DNA of 64,000 bases from Pteria penguin (taxonomy: Eukaryota; Mollusca; Bivalvia; Pterioida; Pteriidae). Positions 11,731 to 23,100 of the stretch are shown here, one piece after another. A program made the translations under genes and the position numbers. Every line of letters starts with the position of its first letter. Position 1 is the first letter of the stretch. The notes under the pieces are model-generated. The model saw only the letters and a program-made list of their open reading frames with translations. It was not told the origin of the DNA and did not search any database. The stretch covers positions 3,508,093 to 3,572,092 of the forward strand of contig CM068590.1 in NCBI GenBank assembly GCA_035048485.1, in the 5' to 3' direction.

Positions 11731-12199
11731 TTTTTGAATGATGCTGCTAGTCTATGTATTATATCATGCATTGATTCAGAGATTTGGGAAAAATTACTTT
11801 TCTTCTTATTTTTCTTTGTAAATTATGTAATTTAACACACAAAAGCAATGGCGGATCCCCTTTCAGACATTTCATTGGGGATGACCCCCTTTTTGCAAAA
11901 ATTTATGGATCTGTGCTTGTAAATGATATTGCCCAGTGAATATTATGCACTGAAAACAATCAAATTCTCATGCCTCATAATTTGAATAATCAAGTATTCC
12001 ATTGTTGGAATAGACTCATCATACCATGGAATAGATCTACCAATATATACTAGTGGGAAAAAACGTTCAAGTCAGTGGTGAAACAGACAGTGAATCTCTC
12101 ATATAGCAAGTTAATGATTTAAGTCGTGAATTAAGGGGGAGTCACTCTGAGGTGAAAGACATTAGAAATTAAGGATTAATATTCATATAACTTCTTGCT

Positions 12200-12316
12200 T
12201 CATTTTTGTTTCGCTAGTGAAGTCAAAAAATGCTTCGGTTAAATTCCTTAGGAATTTTCATTTTTGTTTCGCTAGTGAAGTCAAAAAATGCTTCGGTTAA
12301 ATTCCTTAGGAATTTG
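12200..12316. repeat. Two-copy 58-59 bp tandem duplication
   Basis: TTCATTTTTGTTTCGCTAGT through AATTCCTTAGGAATTT occurs twice back to back and virtually identical; a shorter third piece begins near 12363. The near-identity suggests a recent duplication. Confidence 0.9.
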
Positions 12317-13686
12317 TGGTAGACTTTAACATTATTATTGATAAACAAATGAAATTGCTTTGCTTCATTTTTGTGTCGCTAGCCAAGCGTAACAGGGCAT
12401 AAGATTCTTTTGTTCATTTTCTCTCTTTCTTAGAAACATAGTGTCCCTAGAGTGCTGCACTCTATTTCTTCTCCGAAAGGAAAAGGATACATTAAATTTG
12501 TTTCATTGAAGAATAAATGTAAATGTGACTACATGGATGTGAATTTTGTCAAAAGTGGATAAGTTTCATAAGATGGTAGTGGAGTTACTCCCCTTGTGAC
12601 AAGTTGTCTGCCATCTTTGAGGTTTACCAAATTATGTAAGAATTTTTTTTCAAACTTGGCATACTTCCTGCGGTTTTTTTTTTTTTGAAACGGTTATATA
12701 TGCAAGTTACAAGATATCAAAAAATAGGAAGGGGAAAAATATATGAAATAGGAAAAAAGTTTCCAAAGAAATATAAATATCAATAAATTTCTCCCAAAAA
12801 AAATATTAAAATGGCAGAAACTCCAGTTTGACCACAACTATGGCCGACGACGGGAGGTAACTCCAACAGAATAGCTACTAATGAAACCTGTCTATATTGT
12901 ACAAGTATGTTATTGTTTTATTTATTACATTAAAGCATGCCACCTACACAGATTCACGAGTTATTTTTATGATGCAGCAATTTCCAAATTTGGAAAATGT
13001 TGAAAGTGCGCATGTCAGCGAAACTGCTGTGTGATTAATCAAAATGTATGGAGACCAATCTTATGGCTGACATTGCTCTTCTGTTCATGGAGTGCTCAGT
13101 TTGGGAGAAGAGAATAAAGGTCACGTGTTCAAATCAGGAAAGATAATCAAACTGGGATCCAAATGGATCTCATGTCAGTGGCAAATCCAGAGGTGCTCCC
13201 TCCTACCAAGCACTGACAATGTTCAAAGTGTCTGCTGGTCTATTTACTATTTGGTGCCAATTTTACCAAACATTTTCTGGGGAAGCCCCCCCCCCTCTCC
13301 GCCATTTTAGGTGGCTCCGCGCCCAGGCAGTGTTCACACTGGACCTGCCACTGCTATGTAATCGAGTCAACAAAAACAAGGTGATTACAAAATAATATAA
13401 GATTCACTGTCATGTATTGGACTTGGCACGTGGTGAATGATTCCTCACTGCCTCCAGTAGGTTTGTCCATTATGAAGGAGAAAACAGAAGAATCTGACAA
13501 AGCTGTATGACACAAATCACCAAGAACATGCACACAAAACATAATAGTAGAATATATAAGGAAAAAGGTAATTTGGAACTTTCACTGTTTACAACACCAC
13601 GGATATTGCATGATTAGACACAAACAAGTAGAGATTCGGATTATATTCAATTTAGGTCATGTTACACCAGACCCTCATTATTTTGC

Positions 13687-13952
13687 ATTGATTTGTTATT
13701 GTTTTACGTCACTACACGATTATTTTACCTATATGGTGACGGCATCTGCCAGATGCATCGCACAAAATTGTATACCTTTGTAACGGACCCACCCGAAGCA
13801 GCGAGGGATCTTTCATATGCAACACCTAACGGGAACCTCGGTTTTTGCCGTCTCATCCAAAAGACAGGACACGGGGGTGCCCATAGCGGGAGCCGAAACC
13901 GGGCCTCCCGGCCACGAGCCAGACACCTTATCCACTGGGCTATACCGGCTTT
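13687..13952 (-). mobile_element. SINE family 1, reverse orientation
   Basis: Reads as the reverse complement of the 6511 copy, from the TGATTTGTTATTGTTTTACG tail to the GGCTATACCGGCT head. The head is diverged. Confidence 0.88.
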
Positions 13953-14415
13953 ATTTTACATATATAATGACGAACGATAGTTAGTGGTGGAGGACATTGA
14001 GGTACCTAGAGAAAAACTTACCTTCCCATTGTAAGTTCCGGAACGGATTTGAACACATATCCGACATGTACAGAGTTGAAAATCTACAGTGAGGTTTTGA
14101 TTGGCACATTGCATACAGCTGGCTTGCCAACACAGCTCCAGCATTTGTCCTCACAAGATATTTTGTCACACATATTTGATGTTCAGTGAACAAAATGTAT
14201 TTGTTGAATAGAAGATATAACAAAATTTCTGACAGATACCCGGTAAAGACAACAGGTCATGATAAAGTCCAGATCATGAATTGTTGATACTTGCATGGGT
14301 GGATCCAATTTTTTTTCCCAAAAAAGGGGGAGGGGAGTGTTGCAGTCTAACCAGGGGGGGGGGGGGTTGCGGGTTGAGGCTATGCGTTTTGGTAAATTAC
14401 ATGGGGAAAATGCAC

Positions 14416-15364
14416 TTTAGCTCACCTGAGCGGAAAGCTGATTAGCTTTTCTGAGCACCCGTTGTCAGTCCTCTGTCTGTAAATTTTTTACATTTTCGAC
14501 TTCTTCAGAACCGCTCGATTTTGATGAAAGTTGACATACATGAAGTACTATATGTCCTCTACTCAGTTTGTTCATTTCGTCCGAATCCGCTGACAGATGA
14601 TGCCACCGTGGCTAAAAATATGTCGCAGAGGGTACCCCTCTCTGAATATCTTCTCCAGAACCACTGTCTTAATCATAAAACTAATGCCCTCTGAGTGATG
14701 TAGAAGGATGTATGTTTTAAGTTTGTTCATTTCGTTGAAATTGGATAAATCATTTTTATGTGTTTCTACATCTTTTTGTACTTAAACATTTTCATGCAAA
14801 ATAGCGTGGTTTTCATTAATATTTTCCCAATGATTGATTTTTGATGCACTGAAATGCTTATTTTAGCAAGAATATATGTTCTTTTGAAAGAATTTTGACA
14901 AAATTACAATTTTTTCGTATGTCATGAATTCTTTAGGATTGCAAAAAAGGTAGAGTGGGGGAGGGGTAATTTTTATGTGCAATGTTTTCTTTGTTTCACT
15001 TTAAGATTAAAGCCCACTTGGGTCTCTTTTCTTTAAAAATTGCCAATTATCTTAGAAACAACTGAAGTCTCCACCCTCATACCAGGTAATCTGTTCCTGT
15101 TCCTCTTGTCAAGCAAAGTTCATTGACACATAATGCAGAGGACCCCGGGGTCATGTCTGATCCTGCTCTTTTATAAGTGGTCTTATATCCTTAAAAGTAT
15201 TGAGATCCCCACCCTTATTCTAAACAACAAACTTTCACATTTTTCATTCTCTTCATAAATATCTTTTTATATTGAAAGATCAAAGAAGTTTATAGATACC
15301 TTTCTGCTTTTCTTATTGGGGAGTTAGATGCTCAGGGGAGCGATGTGGCCCATGGGCCTCTTGC
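14416..15364 (+). mobile_element. GCTCACCTGAGC-type dispersed element, diverged copy
   Basis: Begins TTTAGCTCACCTGAGCGGAA and ends CTCAGGGGAGCGATGTGGCC then GGGCCTCTTG, so the ends hold inverted GCTCACCTGAG/CTCAGG-GAGC. Internal modules (TTCAGAACC, GATGAAAGTTGA) match the copies at 25316 and 30346. Confidence 0.75.
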
Positions 15365-16850
15365 AGTGGCGTAGCTAGCCTAAGATACTGTGCATTCAAG
15401 AAAAAGCAAAAATACAGGCGCTTTAGGACCGCCATGAAACCTCAAGTGGACCCAAGGTGAATACTTGGTAAGTGGGGTCAAGGTGAGAAAGCCTAGGTCT
15501 CCTCGAAACCTCAGCGATTTTAACATTCTGCTATTTAAAAGAATTCATACATGCTGAAATTTTAGTTCTATATCGAACTTTAGGCGGCTGAATTCCAGTT
15601 TCAAAGTTTCATATAAAAGTCAAATTTGAAAGTGCTTAAAGAAGATGATACGCCTTTTGTCGGCAATTTTCCCACAAACTGTCATATAGTGCAACTTTTT
15701 AAGGTGTAACACCCCATCGCTCTTTGTTATTCCAAAGCAAAAAAATATGGCCAAAGGTAGGATTAAACTCCGTTCCCCTTTCTTTGACAATAGTTTACCA
15801 CTAAATTATGAATCTCTACCTTTTTCGTTACAAAAATGCTTGATCCGCCCCTGATTTTGTGCTATACAGGATGATGGATTGTCAACGAAGATTATGACGA
15901 TAGCCGGTGATCTAAGCGTGTAATTTAAATATCAACTTCGCCGTGCAAAGCGATATACCTAGAATTGTGTGTGTTTTTGATTTTAGAGAGTGTACGGAAT
16001 ACATTTTTGCTACATGGATCTAGAGGGGTGGACCGGGGGTCTAGACCCACTCGCAGATTTGGCGAAATTACTCTTCTTGTTAATTATCAATGTAAAGTAC
16101 TTTTACACACAAAAATATGGATGGACCCCTTCTAGGAAATTTTATTGGGGATGGACCTCCTCTCGATTAAACTCCTGCAGCCGCGCCTGATAATCGCAGC
16201 ATGCGTCAAATTGGGGGACGGATCCAGAAAATACCAGATTGACTGGTCAAAACAAAAAGGGGAGGGATTGGGAAAGGAGTTAGAAAATGGAAGTGAGGAA
16301 ATTGGGGGCCCATAAGGTTTTCGGGAAGGGTGGAGATGGAGGGAAGATATTGGGGTTGATGGAGAGAGGCGAGAAAAGAGGCCCATAAGGTTTTGGGGAA
16401 GGGTCGAGATGGAGGGAAGATATTGGGGTTGATGGAGAGAGGCGAGAAAAGAGTCACATAATGCTATATCCATCATTCGTCTGTTTGCTTGTCCTTTGAT
16501 TCATTGAGCTTACTTTATTTCCGACAGTTGAAAAAAAAAATTCTGCTTGCCTTTCTTTCCCGACATTTATGTGTGTGGTTCGTGAGACATGTGAATACAT
16601 ATTGCTTATTGTGCGTGTTAGGAGCAATTTTCCTGTAGTGGTATATGCATGGCTACCTTATGAATAAAATCTCAAATCCTGGCGACATTTCGTTCATCTT
16701 TCTGAACAGTGGACATTATTAACTGAAATTATTGTAATACGTTCAATCAGACAAGGTTTCTAAAAACAAATGATAAGTGGCCTAGTGCTCTTAATGACAG
16801 CAATTTCAAATTCCTTTCCTTTTCGGGAAATGTTTTTATTCCTCTGGTAT
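15365..16850. repeat. Cluster of degenerate MITE fragments and a 73-bp duplication
   Basis: Fragments with ATGGACC-CCTTCTAGGAA and a CGCGCCTG or CCGCCCCTG end occur here (16120-16192) and also near 11840-11935 and 17628-17795. At 16309-16455 a purine-rich unit of about 73 bases (GCCCATAAGGTTTT-GGGAAG) is repeated twice. Confidence 0.5.
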
Positions 16851-17122
16851 GATTGATTGAATAGTTTTACGTCACACCACGATTATTTCACGTATATGGT
16901 GACAGCATCTGCCTGGTTGCATACAAATTTAGACCTTTGCAACGGACCCACCCGAAGTAGTGAGGGATCTTTTACGTGCCACGCCAACCGTGACATGGGA
17001 CCTCGGTTTTTACTGTCTCACCCGAACTTCTAGACAGAACACCGGTGCGCCCAGGGCGGGAGTCGAACCCGGGAACCTCTCGATTACGAGACGAGCACCT
17101 TATCCACTAGGCCACACCGGCT
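16850..17122 (-). mobile_element. SINE family 1, reverse orientation
   Basis: Reverse complement from the ATCA tail (TGATTGATTGAATAGTTTTA) to the GGCCACACCGGCTT head. B box GAGTCGAACCC is intact. Confidence 0.92.
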
Positions 17123-17488
17123 TCCCCTGGTATGAAGAATTGAAATTGGTAGAAAGGGTTGTTAATGGAGATATGGAGTTCACACGTATGTGTACATGGG
17201 AACATAACAAAAAGCGGAAATAAATATTTAATTATACATGGCTTTTTGTACATATAGCAGAAAAAAGAACAGGTGTATCTTACTTCAAATGTCATGAAAC
17301 TGTTAAACTGTTTGTCAACCCCCCCCCCCCCCAAAAAAAAAAAAACAATGAACAAAAAAAAAAAACAGCAAGTACCAAGAGCAGATGATAAACTCAATGT
17401 CAACATAAAATTTACAGTATGCATGGTAAAGAACTGAAATTATCAAGTTACCGGGGTAAATAGGGCGTTAAAATTGGTGTGCTGTATA

Positions 17489-17490
<2 letters not shown>

Positions 17491-17520
<30 letters not shown>

Positions 17521-17551
17521 AGAAAGATATATGTGTGTGTGTGTGTGTGAT

Positions 17552-17586
<35 letters not shown>
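17491..17586. repeat. (AC)n followed by (GT)n inverted microsatellites
   Basis: An AC run at 17491-17518 is followed by GT runs at 17533-17547 and 17552-17586. The AC and GT tracts are complementary and could pair. Confidence 0.95.
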
Positions 17587-17588
<2 letters not shown>

Positions 17589-17627
17589 GGGATGAACTAT
17601 CCCCAATTCAAGAGATGATTAAGAGCA

Positions 17628-17795
17628 TGCGCGAATCCAGAGGTGTGAATCGGGATCTTGACCCACCCTGTCGAAAATCATTTTTCTTGTTATTTTTCTG
17701 TAATTTTACACACCAAAACATTTGTGAACCCCTCTCGGAATTCCAATGGGGCTGGACCCTTTTCGACAATTTTTCTGGATTCGCGCCTGTTAGAG
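17628..17795. mobile_element. Short MITE with GCGCGAATCCAGA ends
   Basis: Left end TGCGCGAATCCAGAG and right end CTGGATTCGCGCCT are inverted repeats about 168 bases apart. Related ends occur at 11840-11935 and 16010-16192. Confidence 0.6.
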
Positions 17796-17810
17796 CAAGC
17801 ATATCTGAAT

Positions 17811-18815
17811 CAGTAATTAGGTGCTTGAGTCGTGATCAACAGGCCTCAGGTTCGAGTTCTACCAGTGACCTGACTATATCTGATGATGTAGGTCCATTGT
17901 ACGCCACGGCAGACGTGGCACGTAAAAGATCTCTCACTTCTGCGCATGACTCGGTGGTGCTCTGTATATGATAAGACAGGTGCCTTGTACGTCAAGGCAG
18001 ACGTGGCACGTAACAGATCTCTCTTCGCTGGGCGTGACTCGGTGGTGCTCTGTATATCGGATAAGATACGTCCCTTGTACATCACGATAGACGTGACAAT
18101 TTAAAAAAATCCCTCCCTGCTGCGCGTGACTTGGCGGAGCCCAGTGTTTCTGGCGAGATAAGTCCATGTGCGTCACGACAGAGGGGGCACGTAAAAGATC
18201 CCTTCCTGCTGTGCGTGACAGCTAGGTAGTGCCCTTTATTTCTGATAAGATAGGTCCCCGAATTGTACCTCATGGCAGACGTGACACGTGAAAGATCCCT
18301 CTTTGCAACGCATGACTCGGTGGTGTCTTTAATTTCTGATGAGATAGGTTCCTTTGTACGTCACGATAGACGTGGCATGTAAATTTAAAGATCCCTCTCT
18401 GACGGTAGACGTGAACGTGATCCCTCACTGCTGCGCGTGACTCGGCGTTTTTCTGTACTTCTGATCGACAGGCACCTTGTTTCTTACACTAAACGTGGCA
18501 CGTAAAATATCCCTCACTCCTGCGCGTGACTCGGCGGTGTCCTGTATTTCAGCTGTGATAGGTCCCCCGTACGTCACGGTAGACGTGGCACGTGAAAGAT
18601 CCCTCACTGCGTGCCGACTCGGCGGTGTCCTATATTTCAGCTGCAATACAGTCCCCCTGTACGTCACGGTAGACGTAGCACGTGAAAGATCCCTGGCGCG
18701 TGACTCCATTGTATCAGTCTATGCAAATTGTTTCAGACAGACACTGTCATCATAGATGTCTATAAAATGATCTCGTGGTGCGTCGTAAAATAAGCCGGTG
18801 TCAATTAAACAAACA
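17811..18815. repeat. SINE whose internal module is amplified into a ~90-bp array
   Basis: A tRNA-like head (GGTTCGAGTT near 17850) is followed by about ten copies of a module with AGACGTGGCACGTAAAAGAT, TCCCTCACTGCTGCGCGTGA and CTCGGCGGTGTCCTGTATTT. Anchors are near 17911, 17999, 18089, 18179, 18277, 18368, 18406, 18491, 18591 and 18671. It ends with a SINE-like GTGCGTCGTAAAATAAGCCGG. The module corresponds to the GGCACGTAAAA-CCCTCACTGC body of family 1. Confidence 0.85.
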
Positions 18816-18929
18816 AAATGCAGGTCAATCACAACTCCTTCCCTCTTCCTTTAAATTACTTTCAATAATTACTGAATCCGCTTTTAACATATCAAATTTT
18901 TGAAAGTGGGGTTGCAGCATCACTTTACT

Positions 18930-19260
18930 ATTAATGTTTTGCACTAATCGGTCCGGAGAGAGGGGCGCAGCCCTAAGATGGTCGAAAATGAACTTTTTGG
19001 TAAAATTTTCAGACCAAAAGGGAGAGGGGGAGTTAATTGCATCCTCACTCTAAATCCCCCAATGAACTTCTATGAATGTCGAAGGCGGATCTAGAAATTT
19101 TTGAAAAGAAAAAAGGGGGGGGGGTTTAATTGCAGTCTCCCATGACAAAGGTCTGGAAAGAGGGGTGCAGCCCTAAAAATGGTCGAAAATGACCTTTTTT
19201 GGTAAAAATTTCCGACCAAAGGGGGGTTGCATCCCCCTTAATTTTAAATCAGCCAATGGG
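18930..19260. repeat. Local duplication of a G-rich MITE-like segment
   Basis: AGGGG-GCAGCCCTAA-ATGG then TCGAAAATGAACTTTTTGGT occurs near 18960 and again near 19160 with about 90% identity. Confidence 0.55.
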
Positions 19261-19898
19261 TGTGCATATACCCTTTCGTGTAATTGTAACATGGAGAGGT
19301 CGACAGAAGAGGGGGAAACGGGATAGAGAAAGAGTAGAAAGAAGCCAAGGAGGTTGCCAGGACTCAATGTTGAATGCACCATTATGAAAAATGTAAGACA
19401 CAAAATTCTTGTGCAAAATTTTAATCATAATTGTACAAATAAGCATTTATACTTTGTCATAATTACATGAGAAACCTGTGGGAGAACTAACAGGATGATA
19501 GTTGGAGGAAGAAAGGATTCAGGGAGGAGAAAACGAGGAATCATACCATTGTTAAACCCCTTCGTCTTTCATTGCAATGACATTTAGGCCATCATCGCCA
19601 CCCTGGATCCACTGTAAAACAAGCAACTCTAGCATCAATGGTTTATTAAAATGTGTGAACGCGAATTTGGATAAAGAATTGTTTTCAAATTTCTTTCAAT
19701 ACATTTCCTTTCTGTTCTTTTTCTCTTCATATTTTTGCATCACAGGTGATTGGTGATGCATCATTAACCATTTCCCTGGTAATACAACTGAAAAACAACC
19801 TTGACCCATGTAACTTCCGTACTAAAAATAAATGAATTGCGACTGCGCATTGAGCTATTTCCCGGATGAACGCAGGCGCTGTAGATTAATGGCCGACA

Positions 19899-19909
19899 TT
19901 TTGCGCCAA
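19899..19909. promoter_or_regulatory. E2F-like motif upstream of PHF12
   Basis: TTTTGCGCCAA lies about 235 bases before the start codon in a locally GC-rich stretch (19845-19925). It is a plausible promoter element by motif only. Confidence 0.3.
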
Positions 19910-20135
19910 GGTTTTGGAATACATCTAATTTCTCAAAAAATAGACTTTAGTTGGAGAGTTTGCAATAATAGACTGTCACTGTGGTTTTATTTTGTTTCTA
20001 TTGTGAGACTGTGATACACTGGTATTTGTATTGAAGTTGAATTAATTCGATTTTGTGTATAAAAAGCCGAAGAATTTCCTTAGAGATGAAATTTGCTGGG
20101 CCCCGGTAGACGGTGTTCTTTTAGAATACTCGAAA

Positions 20136-20150
20136 TAAAAATGGCGACGG
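20136..20150 (+). promoter_or_regulatory. YY1-like motif over the PHF12 start codon
   Basis: AAAAATGGCGACGG resembles the AANATGGCGGC site often found at start codons or transcription starts of housekeeping genes. Function is inferred. Confidence 0.35.
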
Positions 20151-20188
20151 TCGAATACGATCTCGACACCTCGGGTGGACTCATGGAG
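20141..20188 (+). CDS. PHF12: PHF12 exon 1 (start codon)
   Basis: ATG at 20141; encodes [16 protein letters not shown], then donor [17 protein letters not shown] matches the vertebrate N-terminus, which fixes the start. The start sits in AAAATGGCGAC, which resembles a YY1 site. Intron 1 is 4.3 kb. Confidence 0.93.
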
Positions 20189-23100
20189 GTATGCATATGT
20201 TGTTGTCAGAGAATCAGTGAGACATACTTTTGTTCTTTTCCAATTTGCTATGAAAATACGGTCTAATTTTGCTCTAAACAATGTTTCAATGTTTGTGCTC
20301 GAAGAAAAATGCAGGAGGTAATTCGCTTGCATTGTGGTGCACAATGATAATATGTGCAGGATTTAAATCATTGTTTGTCATTTCCACATTGCAGTGACAT
20401 TTTTTTCTTTTGATTACTTGTAATTTGATCAATAACATGTTAAAATAATAATAAAGGGTCTCCATGTAAATCAATTCTGTTCTCGGAAATGTTAGTGTGT
20501 ATATTTTTTCTTCTTCTTCCAATTCTCGCGGTCAGACATCCGGGTATTTGATAATGAGCATTCAGAACATTTGGGGTAAAGCATCAGACGTTATAGAAAG
20601 CAATGCTTATTCCAGGAGGAATTTTGGTAAAAACGAATAATAAAAATATTTTGTCATTCAAACAAATAAATTTTGAATATATGTTTTACACATTTCCGAT
20701 CGTATTTTAAAAATAAAAAATAGAAGCCCTTTAGAATTGATACAGAAGAACTGAAATTGTATTAACACTAACGATAAACCCCGAGTTTTACCCCAAATGT
20801 CATGGCCAGACTCCTCGAGTACAACATGTATCTACATAGAGCAATAGAGACAGTGACGTCACGCTGACTTTGAGAATACAAAGTGTATTCAGAACTTGAG
20901 CAAGGGGCAGGCTTGATATAGTGGTTAAGCGCTTGGCCTGCGGCGTCGGCCATCCAGGTTCGATTTCCGGATTGCTCCACTACGTTTAAGAGGTTGGTTA
21001 CCTCCTGCTTCCATGTCGCGATATAACTGAAAAATTGTTGAAAGCGACGTAAAACACCTATCAACCAGCCAATAAAACAAAGGTTGAGCATACATAAAAC
21101 ACTCTCGAAGTCAGATTGGTCACGACCCAACATGCGCCATATCAGTTGTGGGATAAGTCTTGGGATTTATTGTCGCTTTATACGAAAGATCCGATATTTT
21201 GAAATCTCACTTCTTCAAACTGCGGTCATATAAAATTTAAAAAAGAAAAAGGGGTCAATAGTTGTAGGATTCCTCAATGAATTCAGCAGTTTATTACTTG
21301 TATAGCTCTTGTGCTCATAATATAATTCAGCAAAGTTGCATTACGGTCTATAAAAGATACTGAGTTTATCCTCCAAGTAATTCTCGGAATGTTTCGGGTA
21401 TTATCTTCATTTAGATCTCAGTGTGTGACATCACACTGACTTCGAGTCATATATGAGTTAGAACTGAATTTTATTTCATTGGGGATTCTACAGCTTTAAG
21501 TGCTGCTTCTACAGTGGAACTTAATTTGCCCACTGGTCACAGTGGGCATTTTTAGAGTGGACATTAAACAGTGGACATTCTTGTAAGAGTCAGCTAGAAT
21601 TAACATACAGGTACAGTACAGTCTGGGTGGAACTTAATTTGCCCACTGGTCACAGTGGGCATTTTTAGAGTGGGCATTAAAAATGTCCACTGGACACAGT
21701 GGACATTCTTGTAAGAGTCAGTTAGAATTAACATACAGGTAAGTTGACAGCTTGATAGCTCAGGTAAATGTCCACTCCTAATACCCATTGAAATTTCAGG
21801 TGGACTGTGGACAGTGGGCATTCAAAGTTCCACCCGGACTGTACTGTACAATGTATTACGGGATATGACTTATTGTTGTACATGTATAAGATACATGTAA
21901 TGCAAATTTTCAGCTGAATACCGGCATGGGAATTCACTAGAGAAGTAGATGTATACATAGATGAAATATTCTTTATTTCTTATTTATTTTTTCAACTTAG
22001 ACAAAAGTCGTATTAAAACAAAATATTGTCATCAAATTTAAAGAAAATTTGGACAACCCCCGTTATGATTATGAAACTTTTAGGCTGCCGAAAGAGATTT
22101 TAGGTTGATTGCCAATATTGAACCTTGGTAGTTTGGAAGTTTGTCTTGTCAATCATGATAAAAGGTAGCTTAAAACGCACAACACCCTACACAGGAATTT
22201 AAATGAAATATGCATTGTTTTTTTTAAAGGTCTGTAGACAGTTAAGTTTGGTCCATGTGGTACTTATTCCCACAGGCATTTGTACATGTTGCTTTTTACA
22301 TGGATATTCTCCCTTACATTGACTTTGAACTTCCTTCAATTAAAAAAAATGTAGAGTATACATATTTAAAACAGTTTTGGTCAAAATTTATGACTGTGGA
22401 AAAGCCTATTTATACAATATTTGTAGATCTATTTCAATGAAAATTCAAACACATGCAAAGGCAGAGTTCTTGAAATCCTTCGAGGTTTTCGAGTCCCGCT
22501 CTGGTCATGCCGGTTTCATGTCTTTCGGATGAGACAGTAAAAACCGAGGCCCCGTGTCGTGGTATGCATGGCAGGTTAAAGATCCCTCACTGCTTCGGGT
22601 TGGTCCGTTGCAAAGGTCAAAATTTGTATGCCCCGCATCAGGCAGATGCCGTCACCATATACGTGAAATATTCGTGGTGTGACGTAAAACAAAAATCAAT
22701 CAATCAATCAAGCAACATAGGTATGACCCCAAAGACAACAACGATGGCTTCGTGGCCCATATTTGAAGTCAGCGTGAAATCACATTAAGATATAAATGAG
22801 AATAATCCTTGAAACATTCCGAGGATGACCTGGGGGATAAACTCGGTGTTTATCATACAAAGTAGACCGTAATGCAACTTTGCTGAACTATATTTTGAGC
22901 ACAAGATCTAAATGATTCTTAAAACGTTTGAAATTCATTGAGGAATCTCACGACGATTGACTCCCTTTCCTTCTTCAAATTATATATGACTGCAGTTTGC
23001 AATAATGAGTCAGTCCAAATGACTGACACTCAAAAAAAGATTTCGAGAACTCTGCAAAGATCATCTCAAGATCTTGTGACATACAGTGTACAAGAAATGA

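Larger units (their letters stand above)
9650..20140. other. Pelota 3' flank to PHF12 5' flank, intergenic
   Basis: No open frame here has protein-like composition. The pelota 3' UTR occupies the start. The rest holds the repeats listed separately: the AAATTTAT-periodic stretch, a 59-bp duplication, two SINE copies, a GCTCACCTGAGC element, GC-type MITEs, the (AC)/(GT) hairpin and the 90-bp SINE-module array. Confidence 0.7.
21216..22999. mobile_element. Long inverted-repeat element in PHF12 intron 1
   Basis: Left arm 21216-21458 and right arm 22753-22999 are inverted copies. Shared blocks include ATTCCTCAATGAATT, CAGCAAAGTTGCATTACGGT and CTCGGAATGTTTC. The 1.3 kb between them contains a MITE, a SINE and unexplained sequence. 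No target duplication could be assigned. Confidence 0.65.

Noticed and set aside
17474..17971. 165-codon frame beginning with TH and CV runs
   Set aside because: Reads through the AC/GT microsatellites, a MITE and SINE-module repeats; not a gene.
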